Origin: Yinghuangia sp035454725
Lineage (GTDB): Bacteria; Actinomycetota; Actinomycetes; Streptomycetales; Streptomycetaceae
Assembly: GCF_051388935.1 (NCBI RefSeq)
Contig: NZ_JBPKBI010000009.1
Location: 186,001-250,000, forward strand
Length of the DNA: 64,000 nucleotides
Reading direction: 5' to 3'
The position numbers were made by a program, and so were the translations under genes. Below, one piece after another: positions 1 through 9,717 of the stretch (position 1 is its first letter; every line of letters starts with the position of its first letter). Below the pieces are notes generated by a model. It did no database searches. It was not told the DNA's origin and saw only the letters and a list, made by a program, of their open reading frames with translations.

Positions 1-1
1 C

Positions 2-1438
2 GTCGCGTGGATCGTCGCGCTGCTCCTGGTCGCCGAACCCCTGCGCAACAGCGGCCGGTTCACCATGGCCGACGCGATCGCCGAACGCCTGCGGTCCCCA
101 CAGGTGCGCGTCGCCGCGGGCATCTCGACGATCGTCGTGTCGATCTTCTACCTGCTCGCCCAGATGGTCGGCGCGGCGTCCGTGGTCTCCCTGCTCCTCG
201 GGGTCTCGTCCGACGCGTCGCGGATCTGGACGATCGTCGCCGTCGGGGCGCTGATGATCTTCTACGTCACGGTCGGCGGCATGAAGGGCACCACCTGGGT
301 GCAGATCGTCAAGGCCGTGCTGCTGATGATCGGCGCGTGCGTCATGACCGTATGGGTGCTCGCGAAGTTCGACTTCTCGCTCGCCGGACTGCTCGGCGCG
401 GCCGCCGACCAGTCCGGACGCGGTGACGGGTTCCTCCAACCCGGCCTGAAATACGGCGCGACCGACGGCTGGTCGAAGCTCGACATGATCAGCCTCGGCA
501 TCGCGCTCGTCCTCGGCACCGCGGCGCTGCCGCACATCCTCGTGCGCTTCTACACCGTCCCCGACGCCAAAGCCGCGCGGAAATCGGTCAACTGGGCGAT
601 CGCCATCATCGGGTCCTTCTACCTGATGACCCTCGTCATCGGATTCGGCGCGGCGGCCCTGGTCGGCAGCAAGACGATCAAGGCGGCGGACCCCTCGGGC
701 AACACCGCCGCGACCCGCCTCGCCGAGTTCCTGGGCGGCGGCCCGGGCAGCACCGGGGGCGCGGTCATGCTCGCCTTCATCGCGGCCGTCGCGTTCGCCA
801 CGATCCTGGCGGTCGTCGCGGGCCTCACGCTCGCGTCGTCGTCGTCCTTCGCACACGATCTGTACGCAGGCGTCCTTCGCCGCGGTCGCACCACCGACGC
901 CGAGGAGGTCAGGGTCGCCCGTGTCGCGGCCGTCGTCATCGGCGCCGTCGCCATCGCGCTGTCGGTGTTCGCCCGTGAGCTCAACGTGGCCTTCCTGGTC
1001 GCCCTGGCGTTTGCGATCGCCGCGTCGGCGAACCTTCCGGCGATCCTCTTTTCCCTGTTCTGGCGGCGCTTCACCAAAGCCGGCGCCGTCGCGGGAGTCT
1101 TCGGCGGCCTGATCTCGGCGGTCGTCATGGTCGGACTGTCGCCCATCGTGTGGGGCGGAGCCAGTTCCACGAAACCGGCCGTCACACTCAGCGCCGCCCA
1201 GGCCGACAAGTGCGGCGTACCGGCCGGCAGTCGCGAGGTCGGCAACCCGACGGCGCTGGTCTCGTGCACGGCTGCCGCACCGATCCCGCTGGAGAACCCC
1301 GGCCTCGTGTCGATCCCGGTCGGCTTCGCGTGCGCGGCGGCGGGGACGCTGCTGACCGGTCGGCGGCGCACCCCCGAGGACGACACCGCCTTCGACGAAC
1401 TGGAGGTGCGCGCGCTGACCGGCGTCGGCGCGCACTGA
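2..1438 (+). CDS. actP: Sodium/solute symporter, cation-acetate symporter (ActP) type, 5' end missing
   Basis: Membrane transporter of the sodium:solute symporter family, expected to import acetate or a similar short monocarboxylate with a cation. The frame is open from base 2, so the start lies before the window; about 478 residues are visible against roughly 540 for ActP, so about 60 are missing. Seen: repeated hydrophobic segments, the family-like stretch around AEPLRNSGRFTMADA, the LPHILVRFYTVPDAKAARKS segment typical of ActP, and a C-terminal insertion with two cysteines before the last membrane span. An internal ATG at 65 is not the true start. It ends 182 bases before the next gene on the same strand. 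Substrate is inferred from family resemblance only. Confidence 0.85.
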   Translation, partial: VAWIVALLLVAEPLRNSGRFTMADAIAERLRSPQVRVAAGISTIVVSIFYLLAQMVGAASVVSLLLGVSSDASRIWTIVAVGALMIFYVTVGGMKGTTWVQIVKAVLLMIGACVMTVWVLAKFDFSLAGLLGAAADQSGRGDGFLQPGLKYGATDGWSKLDMISLGIALVLGTAALPHILVRFYTVPDAKAARKSVNWAIAIIGSFYLMTLVIGFGAAALVGSKTIKAADPSGNTAATRLAEFLGGGPGSTGGAVMLAFIAAVAFATILAVVAGLTLASSSSFAHDLYAGVLRRGRTTDAEEVRVARVAAVVIGAVAIALSVFARELNVAFLVALAFAIAASANLPAILFSLFWRRFTKAGAVAGVFGGLISAVVMVGLSPIVWGGASSTKPAVTLSAAQADKCGVPAGSREVGNPTALVSCTAAAPIPLENPGLVSIPVGFACAAAGTLLTGRRRTPEDDTAFDELEVRALTGVGAH

Positions 1439-1620
1439 CCCCGACGGGCTGTCCGGCAAACCGGCCCCCTGCCGTGCCGGGCAGCCCGACAACGGCACAT
1501 GGGGTGGACGTCACACGGCAGGCACCGGCCGCGCCCTATACCACCGATGCGGTCACGACCACCACCCCTCGCCCCGACCCGGTGACGGCACGCCGCGCGC
1601 GGTACGTCACAGTGGATGCC

Positions 1621-2850
1621 ATGGCTCCAACACCTCGCACACCGGGCCCGGGCGCGTTCCGGGCCGTCGCGCTGGCGGCCTTCGGAATCGCGCTCTTCCT
1701 CGGCGCGCTGATGGTCGGCGACGACACGCAGGACCTGCACGACGGCGCCCACGCGGGCGACGCGCTGAGCGGCATGGCGCACATGGCGTCCGGACTCGGC
1801 GAGCCGAGCCTGAAGCGGATGTTCGGCTGGTATCCGGAGCCGCTGTTCGTGGCCGGTTCGATTGTCGCGGTACTCGCGTACGCGGCCGGTGTCCGGAAGC
1901 TGCAACGACGCGGCGACCGGTGGCCGATCGGCCGGACCATCGCCTGGCTCGCCGGCGTCGCGTCGATTCTCCTCGCGACCTCGACCGGGCTCGCGGTCTA
2001 CGGAAACGCGCTGTTCAGCGTGCACATGGTCCAGCACATGATTCTCAGCATGCTGTCGCCCATCCTGCTGCTGCTCGGCGCCCCGATCACCCTCGCCCTG
2101 AGGGCCCTGCGCCCGGCCGGCAAGCGCAAGGACGGCACGCCGGGCCGCGGCCCGCGCGAGATCCTGCTCACCGTGCTGCACAGCCGCTTCGCCGCGGTCA
2201 TGTCGTCGCCCGCGGTCACGCTGCCGCTGTTCATCGCCAGCCTGTACGTGCTCTACTTCACGCCGTTGTTCGACCTGGCGATGGGCAGCATGTGGGGGCA
2301 CCGCTGGATGACGGTGCACTTCCTCGCGGTGGGGCTGCTGTTCTTCTGGCCGATCATGGGCATCGATCCCGCGCCGCGCAAACACGGTTACGTCATGAAG
2401 ATGCTGGAGCTCTTCGCCGGGATGCCGTTTCACGCGTTCTTCGGCGTGGCCGTCATGATGTCGTCGTCGCTGATCGTCGACTCGTTCGCGGCGCCGCCCG
2501 CCTCGTGGGGCACGGACGTCCTGGCCGACCAGCAGATGGGCGGCGGCATCGCGTGGGCGTTCGGCGAGGTGCCCACGGTGATCGTGCTGCTGGTGATCTT
2601 CTCGCAGTGGATGAACTCCGAGGAACGCCTGGCCCGCCGCAAGGACCGCGCGGCCGACCGGGACGGCGACGCGGAACTCGACGCGTACAACGCCTACCTC
2701 GGCCGGTTGGCGCAAGGGCGGCCTGCGGGCTCGCCTTCGAAGACCCCGCCGGAGGGTTCCGCGGCGGCGCCCGGCGTGGCCGCGTCCGCCGGCGCTGCGC
2801 CTGCCGAGGCACCGGCTCCCGGGAGCAACGCCGTAGTTCCGCCGAGGTAG
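1621..2850 (+). CDS. Cytochrome c oxidase assembly protein, CtaG (caa3-type) family membrane protein
   Basis: About 409 residues, polytopic inner-membrane protein of the CtaG/caa3 assembly family, thought to help deliver copper to the terminal oxidase. The signature is the His/Met-rich stretch VHMVQHMILSMLSPILLLLG followed by several hydrophobic spans and a WGHRWMTVHF segment; potential metal ligands are His and Met. The N terminus carries one extra span and a His-containing loop (HDGAHAGD). The C-terminal tail after about residue 350 is charged and then Ala/Pro rich. ATG at 1621 is chosen; an in-frame GTG at 1612 is also possible, and neither has a clear Shine-Dalgarno. Convergent with the next gene, 4 bases between stops. 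Confidence 0.8.
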   Translation: MAPTPRTPGPGAFRAVALAAFGIALFLGALMVGDDTQDLHDGAHAGDALSGMAHMASGLGEPSLKRMFGWYPEPLFVAGSIVAVLAYAAGVRKLQRRGDRWPIGRTIAWLAGVASILLATSTGLAVYGNALFSVHMVQHMILSMLSPILLLLGAPITLALRALRPAGKRKDGTPGRGPREILLTVLHSRFAAVMSSPAVTLPLFIASLYVLYFTPLFDLAMGSMWGHRWMTVHFLAVGLLFFWPIMGIDPAPRKHGYVMKMLELFAGMPFHAFFGVAVMMSSSLIVDSFAAPPASWGTDVLADQQMGGGIAWAFGEVPTVIVLLVIFSQWMNSEERLARRKDRAADRDGDAELDAYNAYLGRLAQGRPAGSPSKTPPEGSAAAPGVAASAGAAPAEAPAPGSNAVVPPR

Positions 2851-2854
2851 CCGG

Positions 2855-3517
2855 TCAGCGGGGCTCGGCCGGGTCCGCCGCGTCCGCCTCCGCCTCGCGC
2901 ACGGCGGCGGAGCGGCGCCGGCCGGTCATCGTCTTGAGCGGTACGAGCAGGAGCCACGCCAACATGGCGTTGGCACCCCACAACCACGCGAGGGGGATCG
3001 ACGCCGCGAACACCACGACACTGGCCGCGAGATCGGCCACCGTCGCACCGACCAGCGCGGGCGGCATGGGATCGGCGTTGAGCCACGGCCGCCGGGCCCG
3101 CACGACCAGGATGCCGATCTGGGTCAGGTCCATCGCGGCGATGTTCGCCGCGTAGAACGCGACCGACGCCGGCTCGTCGGCGTACTCCGAGATCAGCGAG
3201 GTCGGGAACGGCAGCAGTGCGACGAGGCCGAGCCCGAGCAACGTGACGGCGACCAGCGGCCGGTCGACCGACCGCAGACCTCTCAGGACGCGCCCGTGGT
3301 CGAGCCAGAAGATCCCGATGATGAGGAAACTCAGCGCGTAGGCGTAGAGCTTGGGCGGCAGATCGCCGAGCTCCTCGCCGTACGCGGCGGAGTCGAGTCC
3401 CTGCGGCACGGAGATGTCGAGCACCAGCAGCGTCATGGCGATCGCGAACACTCCGTCGGAGAGGGCGACCAGGCGATCCGGCCTGTGCTGGTCGCCGTGC
3501 CCGGTTTGCTGCGCCAT
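2855..3517 (-). CDS. TMEM175-like (DUF1211) putative potassium channel subunit
   Basis: 220 residues. Seen: the diagnostic N-terminal motif in DRLVALSDGVFAIAMTLLVLDI (family form RxxxFSDG, here with Leu in place of Phe), followed by about six hydrophobic helices, as in single-repeat bacterial TMEM175 proteins, which assemble as tetrameric cation channels. The ATG start at 3517 gives a short hydrophilic N terminus (MAQQTGHGDQHRP) before the first helix. Bacterial members conduct potassium weakly selectively; the physiological role here is unknown. About 300 bases upstream are free of recognisable genes and would hold its promoter. Confidence 0.8.
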   Translation of the reverse strand: MAQQTGHGDQHRPDRLVALSDGVFAIAMTLLVLDISVPQGLDSAAYGEELGDLPPKLYAYALSFLIIGIFWLDHGRVLRGLRSVDRPLVAVTLLGLGLVALLPFPTSLISEYADEPASVAFYAANIAAMDLTQIGILVVRARRPWLNADPMPPALVGATVADLAASVVVFAASIPLAWLWGANAMLAWLLLVPLKTMTGRRRSAAVREAEADAADPAEPR

Positions 3518-3816
3518 GGGCCGACCTTAGGCCGTGGCGAAACCCTTGCCGGGAGCACACGCCGGAGCCGGCGCACTCCCAACGCCCGGCACCGCAACCG
3601 CACCGCGCCTCGCGTTGTCGCACACCCGTGCCGCCGTGCCCGGCATCCCACCCGAGCCGATCCCAGCCCGAGCTGTGGGCGGCCTGTGCCCTGCCGGGAG
3701 GGCCCACGGGTGTGGCCGCCGGCCACGACAAGAGAGGTGGGACGACACACTCCGGAATCGGATCGCGCCCCAGCCTCGGTCCGCGCGGGAACCGGCCACC
3801 CGAACGGGCGGGTGGT

Positions 3817-4242
3817 TCAGGCCTCGTCGTAGTAGCGGGCCTCGATGACGTTGCCGTCCGGGTCCTGGAAGTAGAACGTGTGCGGCGCGAAACCCTGGGC
3901 GCCGAACGAGTGTTCCAGCCTGGCGGACGTGTCGCCGCCTTCGGCTTCGACGCGCCCGCGCAGCGCGTCGAAGTCGGAGCGGGCGAGCGCGACGCACACG
4001 TGGTTGACCCGGTGGCCGGACGCGCCCGCGGTGTGGAAACTCTCGTCCACGGCCGACGCGTCGGCCCGGGCCATCAGGTCGATGAGCGAATGCGGCGACA
4101 CACGCACACTGGGGAAGGGCGCCGTGCCGTCCCGGAACTCCTCGGCGCGGACGCCTTCGAAACCCACGACGCGCTCGTAGAAATCGAGCGCGCGCAGTTG
4201 GTCGTCCACCCAGATCACGATGTGGTCGATGGTCCCCTGCAC
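3817..4242 (-). CDS. VOC (glyoxalase/bleomycin-resistance/dioxygenase) superfamily protein
   Basis: 141 residues with the paired beta-alpha-beta-beta-beta modules of the vicinal oxygen chelate fold. Seen: IDHIVIWVDDQLRALDFYERVVGF at the N terminus, a second half starting at VNHVCVALARSDF, and the closing FYFQDPDGNVIEARYYDEA typical of the family. Likely metal ligands are His7 (DHIVI), His in VNHVCVA and Glu in NVIEARY. Substrate cannot be told from sequence; members act as dioxygenases, isomerases or drug-binding proteins. Same strand as the next gene, about 28 bases apart, so possibly co-transcribed. Confidence 0.85.
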   Translation of the reverse strand: MQGTIDHIVIWVDDQLRALDFYERVVGFEGVRAEEFRDGTAPFPSVRVSPHSLIDLMARADASAVDESFHTAGASGHRVNHVCVALARSDFDALRGRVEAEGGDTSARLEHSFGAQGFAPHTFYFQDPDGNVIEARYYDEA

Positions 4243-4270
4243 GCCACCACGTCCTCACCGGGCCATTGGT

Positions 4271-4882
4271 TCACGGCCGCCAGGCGGCCTCGGGGTCGTC
4301 GAACATCGTAGCCGGATCGGGGAGGATCACCGCGCTCAATGGTTGGCGCATCCAGTTCCGGTCGATGCGAACGCGCATCGCGTGTTCCATCAACGCGAGG
4401 CAGGACGCGCCCGGGGCCGCCGGCTCCGGGCGGACGCCCTCCGCCCAACGTGGCAGCGGCACCGTCGACCCGGCAGGCGTCCGGTTGCCGCCGACCGGAT
4501 CGAACAACGCGCGTACGCGGCCGTCTTCGGCGTACATGACCTGGCGGTCGCCGTGCATGTCCCAGTAGGCGCTGAAGAACCGCCCGCCGCCCGCCGACGC
4601 GCGGCGCGCGATCTCCGGGATGCTGCCGTGGTACCCGGTGTTCTCCATGGTCACGATGCAGGAGCCGGCGCGGACGATCAGCATGGGGTGGAACGAGCCG
4701 GCTTCGGGGATGGCCAGCAGGTCGCCTATCTGACGGAACGTCATGATGCGGCGCGGGGCGCGGGTGCCGCCGAACGCGGCGACGGCCTCCTCCTCGGAGC
4801 GACCGGCGATGACGCTGATGGTGAGGGCGACGAGGCCGTCGACCTCCGCCCATCGGTAGCGCTCGACCAAAGTGTCCGGCAT
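4271..4882 (-). CDS. Small conserved actinobacterial protein, DUF6461-like
   Basis: 203 residues, soluble, no signal peptide. The opening YRWAEVDGLVALTISVIAG with an EEEAVAAFGG segment resembles the DUF6461 family, a large Streptomyces set of unknown function; the family call is from memory of its pattern and is not certain. The middle holds the conserved-looking ITVTMENTGYHG-like beta segment and a Trp/Tyr-rich stretch (FFSAYWDMHGD). ATG start at 4882 is preceded on the minus strand by a gcgggaga-type ribosome site. Sits upstream of the VOC gene on the same strand. No catalytic motif recognised. Confidence 0.65.
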   Translation of the reverse strand: MPDTLVERYRWAEVDGLVALTISVIAGRSEEEAVAAFGGTRAPRRIMTFRQIGDLLAIPEAGSFHPMLIVRAGSCIVTMENTGYHGSIPEIARRASAGGGRFFSAYWDMHGDRQVMYAEDGRVRALFDPVGGNRTPAGSTVPLPRWAEGVRPEPAAPGASCLALMEHAMRVRIDRNWMRQPLSAVILPDPATMFDDPEAAWRP

Positions 4883-5127
4883 GGGAGTCTCCCGCCTGTT
4901 GTGGCCGTTCTTGCTCCAGAATGCCCGCCGCGACCGACAACGGAGGCACGTTCACGCTGCGCGAACTCGCGCTCACCCGATCCAGTGAATTTCCCCTGCG
5001 GGTTCGCCACACTGCGTGACATTGCGGTTGCCTCAAGTGATCTTCGTGCTAACGCCGGTGAGGCCTGCCGGAGGAACGATTCACCGGGGGCCGAGCACTT
5101 TGCCGTGCCCGGTGAACCGGCGGGCGC

Positions 5128-8094
5128 TCACGGGTCTCCGGCGGTCAGCACGCCGAGGTGGTCGTACGCGGCGGCGAGTGCGGAGTCGTCCGGGCCCGGT
5201 ACCCGGCGCCGCAGATCCACGATCCCCGGCGCGAGGCTGCGGGCCGCCTCGGTGCGCCCGAGCCGCAGCCAGAGGGCCTGCGCGGCATCCGCGGCGGAGC
5301 GCGCGCCCGGGTCGTCCGGGTGGGCAGCCTCCGCCAACCGGTGTGCGAGCGCCGTGTATTGCCGTGCCGCCGTCGCGAACAGCCCGGCGGAGGCGGTGAG
5401 ATGCGCGCGGACCTCGTAGGCGTTGAGGGTGTACGGGTGCGCCGGCCCGTGACGCGCCTCGACACCGCGCGCCAATTCCTCGGCGAGGGTGAGCGCCGCC
5501 ACGTGGTTGTCGCTTGCGGACGCCGCCTTGATCGCCTTGAGGTACGCGCGGACCTCGTCGGGCGGGACGTCGGCGACAGGGCCGCCCGACGTCGTCGACG
5601 CTGCGGACGTCGGCCGGCCGGCAGCGGGGGAACGGCCGTTCACGGGCGCCGGATCAGCGGGCGGTGGCTCCGGGGACGGTGTCGCCTCGGTTTGCGGCAT
5701 CGCCTGGGCCTGCGGCGTCGCGTCGACATGTGCTGTCTCGGCGGCCTGCGCTGTCGCGGCCGGCGGCGGCGGGAACACTGGTGCCGTCGGGCCGTTTCCC
5801 GCAGGCGCAGGGTCGGGTTGGGCGGCGCCGGTCGGCGCGGCCGGGGCCGGGGGCTGCGGAGACTCGGGAGGGTGTGCCGGTGCGGCGCCCGCGGTGTCCT
5901 CGCGTGCCGGGGCCGCCGGTTGAGCGGTCGTCAGGCGGGCCAGTCGTGCCCTGGCCACGTCGAGAGCCCGGCGGCCCGGGCCGGGGACGTGCTCGCGTAC
6001 CGCCACCAGCCGTCGGCCGGTCGCGATCGTCGGCGCGTCGTCGTCCTCCAGGCGAAGCCACAGCACATGCGCGTTGTCGACCGCGGAGATCGTGTCCGCA
6101 TGGTCCGGACCGCGTGCCGCCAGGCGTACTTCGGCGATGTCGAGATACGCGGTCACCGCCTCCGCCAACCGGCCGGCCTCGGCGGTCAGGTAGGCGCGGA
6201 TCTCCCGGACGTTCAATGTGTTCGGGTGATCGCGTCCCAGATCCTCCGCGAGGGCGTCGATCACGGCGTCCGCGGCACCCAGCGCCTCCTCATGGCGTCC
6301 TGCCGCGGCGATTGCCGCGACCTCGGCCAAGGCCTCGCGCAACTCCGGCGGCGGAGGCAGGGGTTCGTCGTCCGCGCCGCGCGGGTCGGGCGACGGCGAC
6401 TGCGGTGGGGCGGGGGGCGTGTGAGCGGGTTCGTCGAGCGGAGGCACGACGTACACCGGCGGGTCGGCCGGGGGAGGGAACTCGGCCGGCGGGTCGGGGG
6501 CGGGGCGCGGGGCCGGGGGAATGGGCGTGGTCAGGACGGCGGTCGGAGCGGCAGGGGCCGTGCCGACTCCTGAAGTGCGGCTCGGAACCTCGGGGGGAGA
6601 CACATCGGGGGCGGGCGCAACCGGCGCCGGCGCGTCAAGTGCGGCATCGTCCACGGTTTGCTGTCGGCCGCCCGGGGCCGCGAGCAGACCGACGCCTTGG
6701 GGCGGTGCCGACAGTGCGGCGGCATATGCCGCCGCAGGCTCGCGGGCGGAGGCTCCCTGACCGAGGACCAGGCTGCGCAACGCCATGACGGCCGGGCCCA
6801 GTTCGCGGGCCCGCGCGACGTTCGGCAGCATGAGCCACAGCGCGTGGGCCGCGTCGGCGGCGGCACGGGTCACGGCGTGCCCGGGACCGTGGATGCGGGC
6901 GCTGCGCTGCGCTGTCTCGGTGTACAGCGACACCGCCTCGTCGGTGAGCCCGGCGCGTGCGGTCAGCCAGGCCCAGGTCTCCAACGCGTCGAGGGTGTCG
7001 GGGTGTTCGGGGCCGAGGCCGTCGAGTGTCTCCATCTCGCGGGTGATGCGGCGCGCCAGGTCGAGGGCGTGGTCGAAGTCACCCGCGGCGACCGCGTCGC
7101 GGAGCTCTCCGACGCCTTCCCGGTAGTCGTGAGCGCCCAATTCGGCCTCGTCGGCACGCACCTCGGACAGCGGCGCGGGCTTCGGGACCGGAGGGGTCTT
7201 CGGAGCCGTGTGCGCGGCCGGTTCCAGACCCGTGGCATGGCCGGATATGCCGAACGCCTGCGGTGGGGAAGCCGCGGACACCGGCGGCGATGTGGGCGCA
7301 ACGGGCGGCAGGCCGCTGTTGTACACGGCAATGGCCTGCTGCGGCACGGCTGTTGCGGGCAGCGGATTGGCCAGTTTCAGTGCGCTCTCGGGAGGCGGCA
7401 CGATCTGCACGCTCCCGTCCGGGAGCTGCGTGCCGGCGGCGACCACGGGATGCAGCGTCGCCGCGTCGACCAGGGCAGGGCAGCCCGCGAAGCCGCGCCG
7501 CGCGGCGGCGGTCAGCGCGCGCGTGAACGCGTGGGCCCGCTCGTCGTGTGACGGCTGCCGGGTCAACACCGCCCACAGCGGGAGCCGTTCGGTGAGCCGG
7601 GCGGGAGTCACCGAGACTTCTGCGCGCAGTTGGTCGGAGGCCGTCAGGTCGGCGATCACCAGGGTCTGCCGCGGATCGCGGGCCCGCAGCGTCTCGACGA
7701 GCCACGCCCAGGGGAGTCCGTCGTAGCGCACGCTGCCCGGCGACGACGCGCGCAGGGTGACGTGCAGTTCGCCGCGGCGGTCGGGCATCAGGTGGCCGGT
7801 GAGGCACACCAGGACCGGTCCGGGGCTGGCCGACGCGCGTTCGAGGTAGCCGCGTACGGTCTGCGGCCCCGAACCGTTGGGAAGTTGGACGACGTCGGCG
7901 GGCGCACCGGGAATGAGGATCTGCGGCGGCAGCCCGACCCACCCGGCGAGCGCTGCCTCGGAATCCTCCAACGCTCGGTTCTTGCGCCGGTTCTGGGTCA
8001 CCCCGGCGACCAACAGGACGAATCCTCGGAGACCTTCCCCCGTCTCGTGTGGCTGGTTCGCCGGGTACGTCCCGTACCCCGTGTATTCCGTCAT
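5128..8094 (-). CDS. TPR-repeat protein with N-terminal caspase-like domain (catalytic Cys apparently absent)
   Basis: 988 residues from ATG at 8094, preceded by GGGGGTG on the coding strand; the open frame runs further upstream but lacks family-like sequence. Residues about 22-240 look like a bacterial caspase-like (C14) domain: FVLLVAGVTQNRRKNRALED, then VLVCLTGH with the expected catalytic His at 101. At the usual Cys position the sequence reads VIADLTASD (residues 146-154), so the Cys seems replaced. Three homologous TPR-type modules follow at about 308-420, 581-680 and 844-943, each ending LWLRL or LWLML and joined by long Pro/Ala-rich linkers. Likely a signalling or scaffold protein. 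Function is inference; an inactive caspase fold is the key oddity. Confidence 0.75.
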   Translation of the reverse strand: MTEYTGYGTYPANQPHETGEGLRGFVLLVAGVTQNRRKNRALEDSEAALAGWVGLPPQILIPGAPADVVQLPNGSGPQTVRGYLERASASPGPVLVCLTGHLMPDRRGELHVTLRASSPGSVRYDGLPWAWLVETLRARDPRQTLVIADLTASDQLRAEVSVTPARLTERLPLWAVLTRQPSHDERAHAFTRALTAAARRGFAGCPALVDAATLHPVVAAGTQLPDGSVQIVPPPESALKLANPLPATAVPQQAIAVYNSGLPPVAPTSPPVSAASPPQAFGISGHATGLEPAAHTAPKTPPVPKPAPLSEVRADEAELGAHDYREGVGELRDAVAAGDFDHALDLARRITREMETLDGLGPEHPDTLDALETWAWLTARAGLTDEAVSLYTETAQRSARIHGPGHAVTRAAADAAHALWLMLPNVARARELGPAVMALRSLVLGQGASAREPAAAYAAALSAPPQGVGLLAAPGGRQQTVDDAALDAPAPVAPAPDVSPPEVPSRTSGVGTAPAAPTAVLTTPIPPAPRPAPDPPAEFPPPADPPVYVVPPLDEPAHTPPAPPQSPSPDPRGADDEPLPPPPELREALAEVAAIAAAGRHEEALGAADAVIDALAEDLGRDHPNTLNVREIRAYLTAEAGRLAEAVTAYLDIAEVRLAARGPDHADTISAVDNAHVLWLRLEDDDAPTIATGRRLVAVREHVPGPGRRALDVARARLARLTTAQPAAPAREDTAGAAPAHPPESPQPPAPAAPTGAAQPDPAPAGNGPTAPVFPPPPAATAQAAETAHVDATPQAQAMPQTEATPSPEPPPADPAPVNGRSPAAGRPTSAASTTSGGPVADVPPDEVRAYLKAIKAASASDNHVAALTLAEELARGVEARHGPAHPYTLNAYEVRAHLTASAGLFATAARQYTALAHRLAEAAHPDDPGARSAADAAQALWLRLGRTEAARSLAPGIVDLRRRVPGPDDSALAAAYDHLGVLTAGDP

Positions 8095-8679
8095 GCCCAC
8101 CCCCGCGCGGTGACGCGATTCCGGCCAGCAGCGGGAACCTACCGCACGCCCCGATGCACCCGGTATGCCCGGACCAACGACGGGCGACGCGGTCTGGTTC
8201 CAACCGTACGGTAACGCCTGCGAGTTGGCCGGATAGAAGGGACAATGCCCTAGTCGCTCCCGCATATGCGCGACTTCGGCGGAGTCGGGGTGCGGCTGGA
8301 CACACGGGGGTGGCGTCGGGGCAGGATGGCGGAACCGGATATCGGTGGGACGCATATCGGTGAGCCGGGCACCGCCCAGTCCGGACCGCCGGGGGATCGG
8401 GGGCACCATGCGGCAGGCGGCGACGGTCGTCGGACGGCCGGGTACCAGGGCTCGTTCGGCATGCCCACACAGCGTGAGCGCGCGCGCATGCGAAGGTAGG
8501 CACGTGCGCGGGAGAGTTCAAGGCTGGCGAGACGTGCGTGGCGGCGAGGACGGGCGCCGGGGCGACGTTCCCCGGTCGGCCGATCGGGCGACACGGCACG
8601 CGTTCCGGCAGCGCGGGAACGGGACTTGGTCTGCGGTACGCCGGGCGCGCGGTCGCGCGCCGGACTGCGCGGGTGCGGT
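8095..8679. other. Divergent intergenic region without a convincing gene
   Basis: About 585 bases between the minus-strand TPR gene and the plus-strand transglycosylase gene. Open frames here are short or Arg/Pro-rich shadows with no ribosome site or family-like sequence. It should carry promoters for both directions, but I could not pick out a convincing -35/-10 pair. Confidence 0.5.
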
Positions 8680-9717
8680 GTGAAACCCGGCAAGGCGATC
8701 GCGGGCTTCCTGGTACTGCCGTTTCTCCTGCTGGTGGCAGGGCTGTTGGTGATCGCGGCACTCGCGGGCGGACTGCCGGCGGGTCAGCCGGCGAGCCTGG
8801 CCGCCAACGGCGTGTACATGTCGGGGAACGTTCCGGCCCAATACCGCGAAGTGATCCTGCGGGCGGGGGCGCTGTGCCCGGAGGTCACGCCGACGATGCT
8901 CGCCGCGCAGATGGAGCAGGAGTCCGGCTGGCGCTCGGACGTACAAAGCCACGCGCACGCCAAGGGAGTTGCCCAGTTCATCGATCCGACATGGGCGACC
9001 TGGGGGACGGACGGTGACGGTGACGGAAAGGCCGAGGTCACCAACGGGGTGGACGCCATCCTGTCCGCTGGGCGCTACGACTGCCACCTGGCCGGCGAGA
9101 TGCGCGTCCTGCTCGATGCCGGGCGTGCCCGGGGAGACATCCAGGACCTGACGCTGGCCGCGTACAACGCCGGGCCGGGTGCGGTGGAGAAGTACGGCGG
9201 TGTCCCGCCGTACAACGAAACCCAGAACTATGTGCGCAACATCCGCAAGCTCATGGACAAGTACCAGGTCATCACCCCCGCGGTCGCGGCCGGTACCCCG
9301 TTCGGAGCCGCGGTCGTGACGTTCGCCATGAACCAGCGGGGCCTGCCGTACTCGTGGGGCGGCGGCAGCGTCGACGGCCCAACGGAGGGTTTTGCCCAAG
9401 GCAGAGGCATCATCGGATTCGATTGCTCGGGGCTGGTGTTGTACGCGGTCTACCAGGCGTCGGGCGGCAAGATCACCCCGCCGCGCGTGTCACAGGCGCA
9501 GGTGACGGTGGGGCAGGCCATCCCCAGCGATTTCGCGCAGATGCAGCCGGGCGACATCATCGGCTTCGACCCCAAGCGCAACGGCGACTTCAGCCACATC
9601 GGCATCTACATCGGCAACCAGCAGATGGTGCACGCCCCCAGGACCGGAGACGTGATCAAGGTCTCGCCGCTGTCCGAATACGCCGATGCGAACTGGTCGG
9701 TCCGGAGGTACGGATGA
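8680..9717 (+). CDS. Bifunctional SLT lytic transglycosylase / NlpC-P60 endopeptidase (T4SS-type cell-wall hydrolase)
   Basis: 345 residues from GTG 8680 (VKPGKAIAGF), which gives an N-terminal membrane anchor at about residues 6-30. Residues 40-195 form a soluble lytic transglycosylase domain: the catalytic Glu lies in AAQMEQESGW (about residue 80), followed by GVAQFIDPTW and LAAYNAGPGAV. Residues 205-345 form an NlpC/P60 domain with catalytic Cys in FDCSGLV (about 248) and His in DFSHIGIYIG (about 305). This two-domain design is typical of the peptidoglycan hydrolases of Gram-positive conjugation/type IV secretion systems (VirB1/TcpG-like). Overlaps the next gene by ATGA, so translation is coupled. 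Confidence 0.88.
   Translation: MKPGKAIAGFLVLPFLLLVAGLLVIAALAGGLPAGQPASLAANGVYMSGNVPAQYREVILRAGALCPEVTPTMLAAQMEQESGWRSDVQSHAHAKGVAQFIDPTWATWGTDGDGDGKAEVTNGVDAILSAGRYDCHLAGEMRVLLDAGRARGDIQDLTLAAYNAGPGAVEKYGGVPPYNETQNYVRNIRKLMDKYQVITPAVAAGTPFGAAVVTFAMNQRGLPYSWGGGSVDGPTEGFAQGRGIIGFDCSGLVLYAVYQASGGKITPPRVSQAQVTVGQAIPSDFAQMQPGDIIGFDPKRNGDFSHIGIYIGNQQMVHAPRTGDVIKVSPLSEYADANWSVRRYG

Noticed and set aside
619..2715. 698-aa minus-strand open frame
   Set aside because: Arg/Ala/Pro/His-rich antisense shadow of the symporter and CtaG-like genes, no family-like sequence or ribosome site.
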